This document shows, piece after piece, positions 47,255 to 59,484 of a DNA stretch of 64,000 nt. The notes under the pieces are model-generated. The model had not been told where the DNA came from, did no database searches, and saw nothing but the letters and a program-made list of their open reading frames with translations. Numbering within the stretch: the first letter of the stretch is position 1; each line of letters starts with the position of its first letter. The position numbers and the translations under genes were made by a program. This DNA comes from Datisca glomerata (Eukaryota > Streptophyta > Magnoliopsida > Cucurbitales > Datiscaceae), in contig QANY01000230.1 of assembly GCA_003255025.1 (NCBI GenBank), positions 111,787 through 175,786 on the forward strand, read 5' to 3'.

Positions 47255-48474
47255 TAGTTACACTTCCTTGAGCCATTCTGCCTACTTACTCCCTTTAGGC
47301 TCTCCTAATCATCAGCAAATTCTTTACTACCGCTCGCGGTTCACGAAGTTGCGTAAGTATGAACATCTTTTTAGTACAGGAGAGATTACTTGTTGAGGCT
47401 CGAGAGTTCTCATAAATCTTCAGAAGAATGTTGAGGCTAATCATCATTCTGTGACTGGTTGGGGAGTTTACGTTAATGATCTTCTATTTATGTGCCGACT
47501 CCTATCGGTTTCAGATATTGTATACTTTCATCATTTATTGTACTTTCCTTTATAAACATTGTTTTTCTACATCAAAGTCAGCAAATTTGAAGGAGTGATT
47601 GTGAAAGTATAGTTATTAAATTGAGGGTTATATATATTTATATATTTTAGTCACATTCTTCAAACTTAATTACAATTTAGTCTTTATATTGCTATTACTT
47701 AATTTAGTCCTTGAAATTATTCCGTCAATTTTCGGTACAAGTGGCCAAAATTGTATCCACATTTCTCAATTTTACGCTAATTGTTTGACATCACACCATT
47801 GATGGTTGTACCAAAATGACACGGTAGAGACGTGTGCCAAGTTTTTGCTCATCATAAGCTGGTTTATGGTGTACCTCTATGAAAGTGTATGGGAGAACAT
47901 GTAGAAACGGGATTTTTCTTTAAGTTGCAGTCGATGCAACAATTTATGATTTACCATGCTTTATTCTATGATTATGTGTTTGATTTTCATGTTTTATAGA
48001 TTTATCACGTTAATCTTAATCTTATTATGAAGTTTAATATGACATTTATTACAGATTATTAAATAAGATTTTGTGACAATCTTATGTTTCTGCTATTTAA
48101 TGTTAAGTTTTTCTATCAAGGTAAAATTAGGATTTTTAATTTGAAATTTTTTATAAATTAGGATGTTAATCGAACTGAGAATTTTGAATTGTAAAAATTA
48201 TACGCATGTTATATTCTCGGGGATTGGCGCGTTACAGTTTGATATAAGAGCAAATGCCACATATTCTGTTGACATTTTCTACCGAAAAATATGACATGTT
48301 CACTATTTTCCTCCCTCATCTTATAAGTCAAGTACCTGTATGATAATTGTTTTAATTATCGAATGAGTATTATATGTTATGTTTACTTATGATATTTTTA
48401 TGTTACGTTTACATATAATGCATGTTATAATATTTATACACATACAGTAAGAATTGAGTTTCTTTGTAGTAGCG
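47255..48474. other. REP 3' flank and AT-rich intergenic DNA
   Basis: 3' UTR candidate to about 47600. A MITE-like segment with TTTAGTC-type repeats (AATTTAGTCC...CCGTCAATTTT) lies at about 47640-47830. No gene seen. Confidence 0.4.
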
Positions 48475-48602
48475 TGATGATTTTCTTAAGATGTGACAAT
48501 AATGATTATGGTTGTTTGTCATTAAATATGTTTAGCCATGATTTCCTCAAGATGTGACAGTAATGATTATGGTTGTTTGTCATTGAATATGTTTAGCCAT
48601 GA
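48475..48602. repeat. Tandem duplication of about 62 bp
   Basis: Two adjacent copies ending TATGTTTAGCCATG (48527-48541 and 48589-48602), sharing AAGATGTGACA-TAATGATTA and TGGTTGTTTGTCATT. Confidence 0.85.
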
Positions 48603-48949
48603 AGGAGCTTGAGGAACTAAAGGGATCTTAAAGAGAAGCTCTCAACTAGAGAGAAGGTTGTTCTCAACTAAATATTTTATTTTGACATAGGCTATAATAT
48701 TTAGAAAAGATTTTCATGTAGATTTGAAAAGCGGAAAGGTAAGTTAGGTTAAATGGGTAGGTGGTATGGGAAATTATTTGACAAAGTAAGTTTTTTTTAT
48801 AAAGCAGTAGAAGCAAATGATTTTTTATTATTGTTTAATCAGATTAAATAATTTTTACAATTTAAATTGAAAAATTAAAAAGAACTTGAGAATGCATAAA
48901 AAAACAAGTTCTATCACAACCATAACCAAATGACTTTTTTTTTTGTTAT

Positions 48950-48977
48950 ATATATATATATATATNATATATATATA
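48950..48977. repeat. (TA)n microsatellite with an unresolved base
   Basis: About 14 TA units, with N at 48966. Confidence 0.9.
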
Positions 48978-48979
48978 AC

Positions 48980-49838
48980 AACACTACAGTGCAAGAGCTC
49001 AAAGTCATATTTAACATTTCAAACAACACTTTACTGAAAAGAATTGAAGCCAAATATATCAAATTAGTACTTAAGGAGGTAACACCACGGTGGAGTTATA
49101 GAATGGGAACTAAACTAGAAAGGGCCTCGTTGCAAAGCAGAAAAGATCTACAACTAGACAGAGCAAGGCGCAATAACAATCTAACCTAGGTCGAGACCTC
49201 ATCTGGCCTAACTGGCAACCTCAAATGCAAACATTGAGGTACACAGTGACAACAAGCAACCAGAAATGACCCATTATTACAGAAAGGCTGGGACACCGCA
49301 AATCCTATAGCAAAGCATTGACCCGGTTACCCACTCGACAACCAAAGAAACGCATTACCTCATTAAAATTACCGTCTATAGTTGTTGAATGAGGATCACC
49401 GCACCTGGTACAACACAGGCGAAACTCGACCAAAGAATTGAGCCAATATTCAAGTACCCCAACTGCAACTAAAAAAGAGCAGAGACAGAAAAAGTCGATG
49501 ACCTCAAAATGCCGTGAGAGGTACAAGACAAGGGCGGCAGGGTAGAGCTATAAAGGCAAAGGACGGAGATCGGGCCGATGTTAGCTCTGAGAGGAAGAAG
49601 AATATCCATGGCCCATGCCAGATCGAAGGAGGCAACCCCTGGAAGAGAATCTAGGCGACCTCCTTCGTAGACGTCAAAACTCTGATCATGATCCACCCAT
49701 ACACGCGGCTCCAAACACTTTCAACGATGAGGGAACAACCTAATAACGCAGTGGAAGGCATCGGAGTCCAAGCCCAGCCCCCAGTTATCTCATCGGGGAG
49801 AGAGGGGCTCCGACGCTTACCGTTGAACTACCATCTAT
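48980..49838. other. Unidentified GC-richer segment
   Basis: Less AT-rich than its surroundings, with overlapping ORFs of 63-81 aa on both strands and no recognisable domain. It looks like the body of an unclassified repeat rather than a gene. Confidence 0.3.
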
Positions 49839-50815
49839 TGTTGACTCTATGTCTCGTTGAGACTATTTTGATAACAAAATATTTCATGTGCACTGCATTT
49901 TTAATCAAGTTGTAAAAAATTATGAATATTGATGCACATATGAAATGTAAAGATGAAATATATCGAGACTTCAAGTGACTATTTATAAGATCTCGGTCTC
50001 GGTTGGAAAAATGCTCTTAGGAAATTTGAAACATATTGAAATATATTGGTAAAAGTGTCAGTTGCAAAAGATTGAAGAAAACTAAAGTTAAGTGATGAAA
50101 AAAGTTGAAAGAGTTTTTACAGGGTTCCGAAAGACTTTTTAAAACTGTTTTACAAGATTTCAGAAATGCTATAAAAAGTCAGAGAAAAGATGGAGTCATT
50201 CTGCTATGAGCGATCGTCCGCTCCTTACTGTATTTTCTCAACGGCTATATTTTTTAATTTCTAATAGACTAGTGGTCGGCCTGTCAAGCCAACGATCGTT
50301 TGTTTCCTGTTGTAAGTCCCCAATGACTATATTTTTTTACACCTATAAATAGAGAGTCCTTTGGAGCTTTGAAGAGACAACGATTGAGCGCAAAAATTCT
50401 ATACTTTGTGAGAAGGAATCTTCATGATGATGTGAGAGATAATTTGTATATCTACTTTTGAGAGAGTTTTGATTGCAATCTCTTACTTTATAAAAGAGAA
50501 GTTAGAGTAGTGATTGTAGCCCATAGAAGCAATAAGTGAGAGACGTGATTGGTGCCCATGAAATCAATTGGTTGTAAATGTTTAATCTTCATCCGTGAAG
50601 CAGATCGTGATTAGAGTAAAAACTTCAAGGAGCAATTTTGGAGCGTGAACGTAGGCAAGGTGTGCCGAACCACGTAAAAATCATTGTGTTCGATTCTTCT
50701 TCCCTTATCCTCGTTATATTATTGCATGATTATTTAATCTCTTTCTGTGTGTGTGTGCTTTCATTAATTCATTATAATTCTTCTTGGAGATTATTCATTC
50801 TTAAAACTTGAATCA
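49839..50815 (+). repeat. Copia LTR-like sequence
   Basis: Starts TGTTGACTCTATGTCTCGTT. It has a TATA box (TATAAATA, 50344-50351) followed by a leader and a GTGCCGAACCACGTAAA segment (about 50668) typical of some copia LTRs. The right edge is uncertain and no primer-binding site was found. Confidence 0.4.
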
Positions 50816-50849
50816 CAAAACATGCGCCATCTCTAAGGGTGTTATACTG

Positions 50850-51470
50850 ATCCTACACCTCACTTTTATTGCTCGCAATCATCTGCAACATAATCAACTG
50901 TGGTGAAGTGAGTATTAAGAATTCTTAGTAAGTAAACATAAGTAAATACGCTTCACATGTCATAAATGCAAGCAAACAAATAAATCATGCAACTATAATT
51001 TAAAATATTCACTTGATTATGAATTTACATAAAATACTTGAAATTGACTTAGTTGAATACATGGTTATCATATATCTTGAACTTGGACTTGTAACTTGTC
51101 CGATCATAATTCGATTAGACATATTTCACAATTAACAATTGAACAAAAATTGTTTCACACTTGAAAACTTATAACATGAACGTGAACATGACAACATAGG
51201 TGTCTTGAAGCTGGTGTCACTTAAAGTTATCTGAACCTTAATGACGCTGACATGAATATGGTGAAACCCAACAGTATAGCTGAAAATATGACTTAAACAG
51301 TCTGGTTACTTGATAACCAATGGATATATCTAAGTCTATTCTTTGTTTACTTATCACTTTACTTGAGTTAATTTCATGACATCACACTAACTCATATTTC
51401 TAACTAACAAGCAGCTTGTTCATGTTACAATGAATATACTAATACTTGGATTTATAATTCAAGGATTACC
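50850..51470 (+). repeat. Fragment of the same LTR family as 33452-36541
   Basis: 50870-50990 aligns with 33770-33890 (shared CAACTGTGG, GAGTATT, TAGTAAG, AAACATA/AAACTCA and CACATGTCATAA-TGCAA). Non-coding and diverged. Confidence 0.5.
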
Positions 51471-51499
51471 TGTTAATGTATGACATTCTATCCCAACTC

Positions 51500-52304
51500 A
51501 TAGCACTTGGAACACCACAGTAAAATGGTGTTTCAGAAAGGAAAAACAAAATCTTATTAGATATGGTTAGGTCGACGTTAAGCTACTCATCACTACCACT
51601 CACATTCTGGGAATATGCACTTCAAATGGCAACTTACATTGCGAATGTAGTTCTTTCTAAGTCTGTAAGCAAGATACCTTTAGAGTTATGGAATGACTCC
51701 AAACCTAGTTTGCGTCATTTTCATAAATGGGGGTGTCTGGCTCACGTTCTTAGACCTAAAACTGGAAAGGTAGACTCAAGGTTTAAAATGTATATATTTG
51801 TTGGCTATGCTTCAGAGACAAGATGTGGGTACTTTTACAGTCACAATGATCAAAAGGTATTTATATCGACAAATGCTACTTTTCTTGAACACGATTATAT
51901 AATAAAATAGAAACCTCAGAGAAAAGTAGTTCTTGAGGAACTCGCACCTGATGAGATCAGACAATCTTCATCATTAAGTGATAAACGACAAACCATAAAG
52001 ACCACTGTTCCTGTTGAGGAAACCACGGTGCAACGTCGTAATGGGAGGGTTGTATGATAACCCATTCACTAGGAAAACAAGGCACATGCCCTAGTATCAG
52101 ACACTGATAAGGACGATCCATGAACCTTTAGAAAGGCGATGGATGATCCTGAAAAGGAGAAATGACAAGATGCCATGAACCAAAAATTGAAATTGGTGTA
52201 TTTCAATTTTGTCTGAGAACTTGCAGATCCACCTGAAGAAGTCAGGCCCATTGGATACAAGTGGATCTTCAAGAAGAAAAGAGGTGCAGATGAGAAATTA
52301 GAGA
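51500..52304 (+). pseudogene. Copia pol fragment (integrase end and RT start)
   Basis: Integrase C-terminal sequence in one frame (NGVSERKN then MVRSTLSYSSLP and FWEYALQMA), an in-frame stop at about 51516, then GYASETRCGYFY. A second broken part reads PIGYKWIFKKK, the RT start, at about 52245. The frame ends at 52304, where the gypsy LTR begins. The remainder of the copia element is beyond the window or lost. Confidence 0.85.
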
Positions 52305-54302
52305 TGTCGCAACGTGCGTGCGGCGCGGAGTGGCGATTAAAAAAATTTATTTTTTTTAAGGAAAAAGAAATTTGGAGTCACCACCAATCATTTTAGGGTG
52401 TGATTGGTTACCCAATTTTAAGATTAAATTTTTTTTTGGTCTACAAAAACTCAAAGTTGGTTCGGGAGTCGTTTGTGTGTGGGGAAGGTATTAGCACCCT
52501 ACAACACCCATTATAAAATTATTACCAAATTTAATCAAATGCTATCCATTTTTTTATTTTAAGGCAAATGTTAAAGAGATTATTTTTGAATGTCCCATTT
52601 GAGGAATTTTGTATCATAGAAATGAACAAAATAAGTTACTTTTAATGGGTGGTTCAAAGACCATTGAAAAAAATTATTTTTTTTTGTATTCTCATATCTT
52701 TTTAAATCAAAGCATTATTAGAGTTATTCTCGGTATCCCAAGAATAGCTCCTCACCTCAGTAGTTCGAGAAGTTTGGTATCCCAAAAATCTCAAAGTCCA
52801 TCGTCGGCCTTTTTTAGTGAAAATTAAATAATAGAAGTAACAAAATCTAAACCTAATTATTAAAATTATAATCCGCGCATACATGAACATTAATTATAAT
52901 AATAAGAGAATAATGCAAGAATCGTATTATAAGTACGACGATGCAAAAATGCTAAATAAATAAACATGTAAAGGAAATTAATGTTAATAGTTACAACAAA
53001 ATGGAAGTAAAAGAATAGAGATAAGTTATAGGATGTCAAATTATAGAAAACATAAAATGTTGAGATTATAAAAATGCAAGAATAAAGTAAAAAAACTAAA
53101 TTATGTAAAAAAACAAAAAACAAAAACATGGTGCAACAGATGAACTTTTCTCTGTTGCAGCAAGAGCTACAACGCAGCTCTTGCTATATATATATATATA
53201 ACTATTTTTTATTTTTTATTTTATAATATTATATATTATAATATAATATAATAGTAATAATAATAATATTATTAAATAAATAAATAAATAAATAAAATGA
53301 TGAAAAATAAACAATATATTTCTTTAACATAAATATGTCCTTTTTTTTTTACTACTTAGTCCACTAATTGCCATTTTTCTTTCCTTCCCTCATTAGTCAT
53401 TGCTAATCAAATAGCAAAGGGGATGATCATGGATGATAATTAGTTCAAACAAGTGTCATAAAATGATGAACATAAAATAAAAAAAAAACTTTGTAGGAAA
53501 ATTGAAAGTTTCACAACTTAGATATTTGCATAATCTTGTATAGAGGTTTTACTCTCTATTTTATGCATTGTTATGTGTGAGAAAATTATCCTAGGGGATC
53601 TTTGCATCAAATGTACACTTTCAACCCATTAAAAGGGTTGATTCACATTTGGTTAATTTTTCCACCCCTCAAAACTTTATCATCATCCTCATTAATTAAG
53701 TTGATGACAAAGACATCTCAATATCCAACTTGTAAAGAAATCATCAAAGCATAAAATTAAAATGTTAAGATTTAAATGAGGAGAAATGATAGGGAATGAA
53801 CAATCCACTTATGTATATAAAAAAAATACAAAAGATATCAACTACATTCATATGAAGAAGAGAGATGAACAAAATATATTATGAACAAATGTACCAAACA
53901 ATTAAGCTACCTTGAGAAGAAGAAATGGAAGAAGATGAAGATAATATAAGTATATAACTTCTTCATCTCTCTAAAATCACCTCTCTTTCCAACCCCTCTC
54001 TTTCTCACTCTAAAAAATGACTTCCCCCCCTTTTTTTACTCCCCAAAAGACATCCTCTTAAGTGAAGACTTCATTCCTATTTATAGGCAAAATTAGGGTT
54101 TGCCTTTTTTACTTTTTTTTTTTAATTTTTTTATTTTTAGTCCTCTTTTTTTAATTTTTACTTTTTAGTCTTTGGACCACTTTTCTTATTTTAGTATTGG
54201 ATTAGTTTTCAAATTATACACATAGTCTTGGATTATTAAAAGAGCCAAAATATAAAACATGTATATTTCATGTATTAGGCCGGATAAAATACGGTATCTA
54301 CA
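52305..54302 (-). repeat. 3' LTR of the Tat-like element (1998 bp)
   Basis: Plus-strand edges TGTCGCAACG and GTATCTACA, so in element sense it starts TGTAGATACC and ends CGTTGCGACA. The first 150 bases match the other LTR at 63849. It contains a (TA)n run near 53188 and AT-rich tracts. ORFs inside are not supported. Confidence 0.9.
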
Positions 54303-54314
54303 GGTGCCCCCTTT
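54303..54314 (-). promoter_or_regulatory. Polypurine tract
   Basis: On the minus strand AAAGGGGGCACC lies directly before the LTR start TGTAGATACC, the position of the second-strand primer. Confidence 0.8.
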
Positions 54315-54423
54315 AAGCACACTTTTGATCTCAGAACGTGTACAAAGGCGTGGATAAGTATTTTGATCGGTACAATAATATATGAAATAGGGAGTAGAAA
54401 CCTCGGCTAAATAAGACTCTATG

Positions 54424-54955
54424 AGATGGAGCGAAATAGACCTGTATAGACACAGGCTTCGACTTCGCTCAATGCGGGTTCGATTTAACTGATATTTGAA
54501 ATGGACCAGGCGCTGACACCGGGCTTCGACCGCGACAAAGTCGGGTTCGATTTAACCGAAGATATCTGAAAAGGAAAACGAAACTGGGTGGATGCAGGCT
54601 TCGACCTCGACTTAATTCGGGTTCGACTTAAACAAATTAATTGAAAAGGAAATGGACCAGGCGCTGACACCGGGCTTCGACCTCGACTCAATTCGGGTTC
54701 GATTTAACCACATTAATTGAAAAGGAAATGGACCAGGCGTTGACACCGGGCTTCGACCTCATCTCAATTCGGGTTCGATTTAACCACATTAATTGAAAAG
54801 GAAATGGACCCGGCGTTGACACCGGGCTTCGACCTCGACTCAATTCGGGTTCGATTTAACTACATTAATTGAAAAGGAGATGGACCCGACGCTGACACCG
54901 GACTTCGACCTCGACTCAATTCGGGATCGATTTAACCATATTAATTGATGTTGAA
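54424..54955 (-). repeat. About seven 75-76 bp tandem repeats in the element's 3' untranslated region
   Basis: Unit contains AATGGACCAGGCGCTGACAC, then CGGGCTTCGACCTCGACTCA and ATTCGGGTTCGATTTAACC. Clear starts at 54500, about 54575, 54651, 54727, 54803 and 54879. The last four are very alike, the first ones diverged. Confidence 0.9.
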
Positions 54956-55782
54956 GTTGACTTATGCAAGTATCATGACAACAAAAGCTAGACTAATGCA
55001 TGCTTTAAATGTTGGAAGGTCATGTGTGAATTTTGAAAAAATATCATTAAGTGATTCATGCACATGAATTTTTCAAACAACTAATGTGGTGTATGTCTAT
55101 GAATTGTAATTCTTGAACATAAATGTAAAGTAGTGATTTTGAATGCGTGCATGCTATGCATGATTGTGAACCTTTATAAGAAAATTATATGATGATTTTT
55201 TAAACATATCCAACACCCTTTAGAACAAACACTTGACCTAGGATCATGGACTCAGAATGAAGTATCGAGCATATTTTTAGGAAAATGATACATCCTTATT
55301 TATTAGTTTATGCTCCAGTATTTGGCTCCATGTCAGTGGTAAATAATCTTTCTGCTTCTCTTCTGTACTTCTAATTGGGTAATCCTCCAATTTCGCTTTA
55401 GCCTTTGTCATGCGCATATTGACCTTCCTCATGATGACTTTTTAGGTTTTACTTTACAATCAGGTCACCTTTCTTAGTTCCAATTTTTTTTAATTAGCTT
55501 TCAACTGACCAAGTTTATTCTTCTGAGTTATTTCAAGAGTAATTAATGATATCTTAGAACTGAGAGGAATAAGAAATAATGGAAATAAAGAGAAGATGAA
55601 GTATATGTATTTGTCAACTGGGAAAGAAAGAAGAAAAGAAAGGCTCTTCATTGATGATGAACAGTGTTTACAAACGATGGTTTGGAAAAAGAAAATAGAA
55701 GAAAAAATCTGAGAAGAATTTCTCCAGTATTCGAGACAGCTTTAGCATTTTTTTTAATTTCAGTTTCCCATACTTAAAGTGG
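54956..55782 (-). other. Non-coding region between pol and tandem repeats
   Basis: No ORF with a domain. This is part of the element's 3' untranslated region. Confidence 0.6.
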
Positions 55783-58700
55783 TCAAACGAAGTACTTCTT
55801 GACTGCATCAGAATTAACCGTGTGCGGTAAATCATCTCCATCCATGTTTGTTAGCATGAGAGCTCCTCCCGAGAAAGCCTTCTTGACAATGAAAGGTCCC
55901 TCATAATTTGGGGTCCACTTCCCTCGGTGATCCTTTTGATATGGGAGTATCTTTTTTAACACCAAGTCTCCTTCTCGGAAACATCGGGGACGCAATTTTT
56001 TGTCATATGCGTGCATCATTTTTCTTTGATATAATTGCCCTCTACATAATGCCGTCAATCTTTTTTCCTCGATGAAATTTAATTGCTCATGTCGTGTCTG
56101 TACCCACTCTGCTTCTTCTAATTTCGCCTCCATTAAGACTCTGAGGGAGGGAATTTCCACCTCAATTGGAAGGACTGCTTCCATGCCATATACCAAAGAG
56201 AATGGCGTTGCCCCAGTTGATGTTCTGACTGATGTGCGGTACCCATGCAGTGCAAATGGGAGCATCTCATGCCAATCTTTATAAACCTCCGTCATCTTCT
56301 CTATGATCCTTTTTATGTTCTTATTGGCTGCTTCCACTGCTCCGTTCATTTTCGGACGATAAGGAGACGAATTATGATGCTTAATTTTGAATTGCTCACA
56401 TAATTCTTTCATCATCTTGTTATTTAAATTTGTACCATTATCTGTGATGATCCTTCCAGGTAGACCATATCGACAAATTATCTCCTTTTTAATAAACTTA
56501 ACAACCGCACTTCTGGTTACACTTGAATAAGAACTTGCCTCCACCCATTTGGTAAAATAATCTATAGATACCAAAATGAAGCGATGCCCGTTAGAGGCTT
56601 TGGGTGTGATGGGACCAATGACATCTATGCCCCACATAGAGAACGGCCAAGGCGCGGCCATTACATGTAAAGGAGATGCGGGTACGTGAATTTTATCCGC
56701 ATAAATTTGACATTTATGACATCTCCTAGCGTACTTGATGCAGTCAGATTCTAGAGTTAACCAATAATATCCTGCTCTCAAGATTTGTTTGGCCATCATA
56801 TATCCATTAGCATGAACTCCACAAATTCCTTCATGAACCTCCTCTATGATTTGATTCGCTTCCCTTGCATCAACACATCTTAAGAGCACCATATCATGGT
56901 TTCTTTTGTAGAGTATTTCACCATTCAAGAAGAAACCCATGGACAATCTTCTAATAGTGCGTTTATCATTCTCAGAAGCCTTGGATGGATATTCTCCATT
57001 CTTTATATACTGTTTGATGTCGTAATACCAAGGTCTTGTGTCTGGCTCTTCTTCAATGCTCATACAGTGAGCAGGAAAATCTCGCCTCTCAACTTTTATG
57101 GGTTGAACTTCTCCCTTAAAGCCTACAGCAAACATGGACGCTAGAGTTGCCAGCGCATCTGCGATTTGATTATTCTCTCTGGGTGTATGGTCAAATGAGA
57201 TCACTTCAAAAGTTCGACTTAACTTAATGACATGTTCTTTATAAGGTATTAGCTTAGAGTCTCTAGCTTCCCATTCTCCGTTCAGTTGTCGTATCACCAA
57301 TAGCGAATCTCCGTACACTTGAAGCTTCTTTATCTTCATATCACAAGCTGCTTGAATTCCCATGGAACATGCCTCATATTCTGCCACATTATTTGTACAG
57401 TCAAAGCATAGTTTTGCCGTGAATGGAAAAAAATTTCCTTTAGGTGATATGAGGATTGCCCCAATTCCATGTCCTACATCATTAGATGCACCATCAAATA
57501 GCATTGTCCACAATTCTGGGTCTGCAGATTCTTCTTCATTTTTGAATATGACTGAAACGCTCTCATCAGGGAAATCAAACTTCATAGGCTCATAATCTTG
57601 CATTGGTTGATCTGCCAGATAATCAGCAAGTACGCTTCCTTTTATTGACTTCCTCGTGACATAGACAATATCATATTCCGTGAGTAACATTTGCCATTTA
57701 GCAATCCGTCCAGAAAGTGATGGTTTTTCAAAGATATACTTGATAGGGTCCATCTTTGAAATTAACCAAGTGGTGTGGTATAACATGTATTGTCTAAGTC
57801 GATGAGCAACCCAGGCCAATGCACAACACGTTTTCTCCAACATCGAATAATTAGCCTCATAATTTGTGAACCTTTTGCTTAAATAGTATATTGCTTGTTC
57901 TTTCCTTCCAGAAGCGTCATGCTGACCAAGTACGCAACCCATGGATTTTTCTGTCACTGTAAGATACAAAATGAGTGGACGCCCTGGAGTTGGAGGAACA
58001 AGTATGGGTGGATTTTGCAAGTATTGCTTGATCTTCTCAAAAGCAATTTGACAATCATCATTCCATCCTTCTGTATCACTTTTACGGAGAAGTTTAAAGA
58101 TAGGTTCACAAGTTGCAGTTAGCTGTGAGATGAAACGGGCTATGTAATTTAATCTCCCCAAGAAACCTCTAACTTCCTTTTGAGTTTGAGGTGGTGGCAT
58201 ATCAATGATGGCTCGAACCTTATCAGGGTCAACTTTTATTCCTTCCTTGCTCACGACAAAACCAAGTAGTTTCCCCGAAGACGTTGCGAATGTACATTTC
58301 GTCGGGTTAAGCTTTAACTGGAATTTTCTCAATCGTCTAAATAGTTTTCGTAGAGTGACCGTATGATCTTCTCCTTGACGTGATTTGGCAATCATATCAT
58401 CAACGTACACTTCGATTTCTTTATGCATCATATCATGAAACAATGTTACCATTGCCCGCTGGTAAGTTGCCCCTGCATTCTTCAGACCAAATGGCATAAC
58501 CTTATAACAAAATGTACCCCACAAAGTTATAAAAGTCATCTTTTCACGGTCTTCAGGAGCCATTTTGATTTGGTTATACCCCGAAAAACCATCCATGAAA
58601 GAGAAGGTTGAATGTCCCGCAGTGTTATCTACTAAGACATCGATATGGGGTAATGGAAAATTATCCTTGGGGCTTGCCCGATTTAAATCTCTATAATCGA

Positions 58701-59367
58701 CGCACACCCTTACTTTCCCATTTTTCTTCAGCACTGGGACTATGTTAGCAACCCATTCAGGATATTTTGCTACTTCTAGAAAACCCGCATCTACTTGCTT
58801 TTTAACTTCTTCTTTGATCTGTACCAGCATGTCTGGTTTCATTTTCCTTAACTTTTGTCGCACTGGTTTACTTTCGGGCATAAGTGGCAAATGATGAACC
58901 ACGATATCAGTGTCAAGACCTGGCATATCTTGGTAAGACCATGCAAAGACATCAATATACTCTTTGAGTAAGTCAATTAATTCTCGGCGGCCTTGGCTTG
59001 TCATAGAAGTGCCGATTTGGACTTCTTTCGTCTCTCCCTCCAATCCCAAATTTATCACCTCCGTTAACTCTTGATATGGTTGAGTTATTTTTTCATCTGA
59101 CTCTACCATTTTTAACATTTCCGGAGATGGTTCGAAATTATCCTCATCGCTTTCACCTGACTCTACGCTAAGAATGGGATTGTCAAAGTTGTTGCTTATG
59201 CTCTTGTTTTCAAAATCATCGTTCTCGAACCTGAATCGGATTATTGGATGAAAAGAAGGCGAAAGAAAAAAAATAAAAAAATAATAATAAAATAAAATAA
59301 ATAAACAAATCATGAGTATGGACAACATTTCAGAAATGGAAAAAGAAGACATATAAGGAAGAAACAA
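55783..59367 (-). CDS. Gypsy pol: RT, two RNase H domains, integrase
   Basis: Open for 1194 codons with no internal stop. RT at about 195-375, with FMDGFSGYNQI (257-267) and YVDD at 321-324. RT-linked RNase H at about 465-590 (SKRFTNYEANYSMLEKTC). Second RNase H at about 620-745, with all four acidic residues (D624, E663, D687, D737). Integrase follows with an HHCC finger (H845, H852, C883, C886) and a DDE core (D915, D976, E1012, giving the usual D,D-35-E spacing). The first about 45 residues are hydrophobic and not part of any pol domain, so the real frame probably begins later or by readthrough. No aspartic protease motif was seen upstream, so processing could not occur in cis. The catalytic domains look intact, unlike gag and ORF1. 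Confidence 0.9.
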   Translation of the reverse strand: MFLPYMSSFSISEMLSILMICLFILFYYYFFIFFLSPSFHPIIRFRFENDDFENKSISNNFDNPILSVESGESDEDNFEPSPEMLKMVESDEKITQPYQELTEVINLGLEGETKEVQIGTSMTSQGRRELIDLLKEYIDVFAWSYQDMPGLDTDIVVHHLPLMPESKPVRQKLRKMKPDMLVQIKEEVKKQVDAGFLEVAKYPEWVANIVPVLKKNGKVRVCVDYRDLNRASPKDNFPLPHIDVLVDNTAGHSTFSFMDGFSGYNQIKMAPEDREKMTFITLWGTFCYKVMPFGLKNAGATYQRAMVTLFHDMMHKEIEVYVDDMIAKSRQGEDHTVTLRKLFRRLRKFQLKLNPTKCTFATSSGKLLGFVVSKEGIKVDPDKVRAIIDMPPPQTQKEVRGFLGRLNYIARFISQLTATCEPIFKLLRKSDTEGWNDDCQIAFEKIKQYLQNPPILVPPTPGRPLILYLTVTEKSMGCVLGQHDASGRKEQAIYYLSKRFTNYEANYSMLEKTCCALAWVAHRLRQYMLYHTTWLISKMDPIKYIFEKPSLSGRIAKWQMLLTEYDIVYVTRKSIKGSVLADYLADQPMQDYEPMKFDFPDESVSVIFKNEEESADPELWTMLFDGASNDVGHGIGAILISPKGNFFPFTAKLCFDCTNNVAEYEACSMGIQAACDMKIKKLQVYGDSLLVIRQLNGEWEARDSKLIPYKEHVIKLSRTFEVISFDHTPRENNQIADALATLASMFAVGFKGEVQPIKVERRDFPAHCMSIEEEPDTRPWYYDIKQYIKNGEYPSKASENDKRTIRRLSMGFFLNGEILYKRNHDMVLLRCVDAREANQIIEEVHEGICGVHANGYMMAKQILRAGYYWLTLESDCIKYARRCHKCQIYADKIHVPASPLHVMAAPWPFSMWGIDVIGPITPKASNGHRFILVSIDYFTKWVEASSYSSVTRSAVVKFIKKEIICRYGLPGRIITDNGTNLNNKMMKELCEQFKIKHHNSSPYRPKMNGAVEAANKNIKRIIEKMTEVYKDWHEMLPFALHGYRTSVRTSTGATPFSLVYGMEAVLPIEVEIPSLRVLMEAKLEEAEWVQTRHEQLNFIEEKRLTALCRGQLYQRKMMHAYDKKLRPRCFREGDLVLKKILPYQKDHRGKWTPNYEGPFIVKKAFSGGALMLTNMDGDDLPHTVNSDAVKKYFV

Positions 59368-59484
59368 AAAGAAACCGGAATTATATTTATCATCAGCAAA
59401 AGGAGACGAAACAAGTTTTTTAGATTTTCATTCAAAAAGATGACATGAAATAGACGAGAACATAGGACCATAACAATGAAATTC

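Noticed and set aside
56072..58611. Plus-strand ORFs inside the gypsy pol region
   Set aside because: Antisense shadows of pol with no domains.
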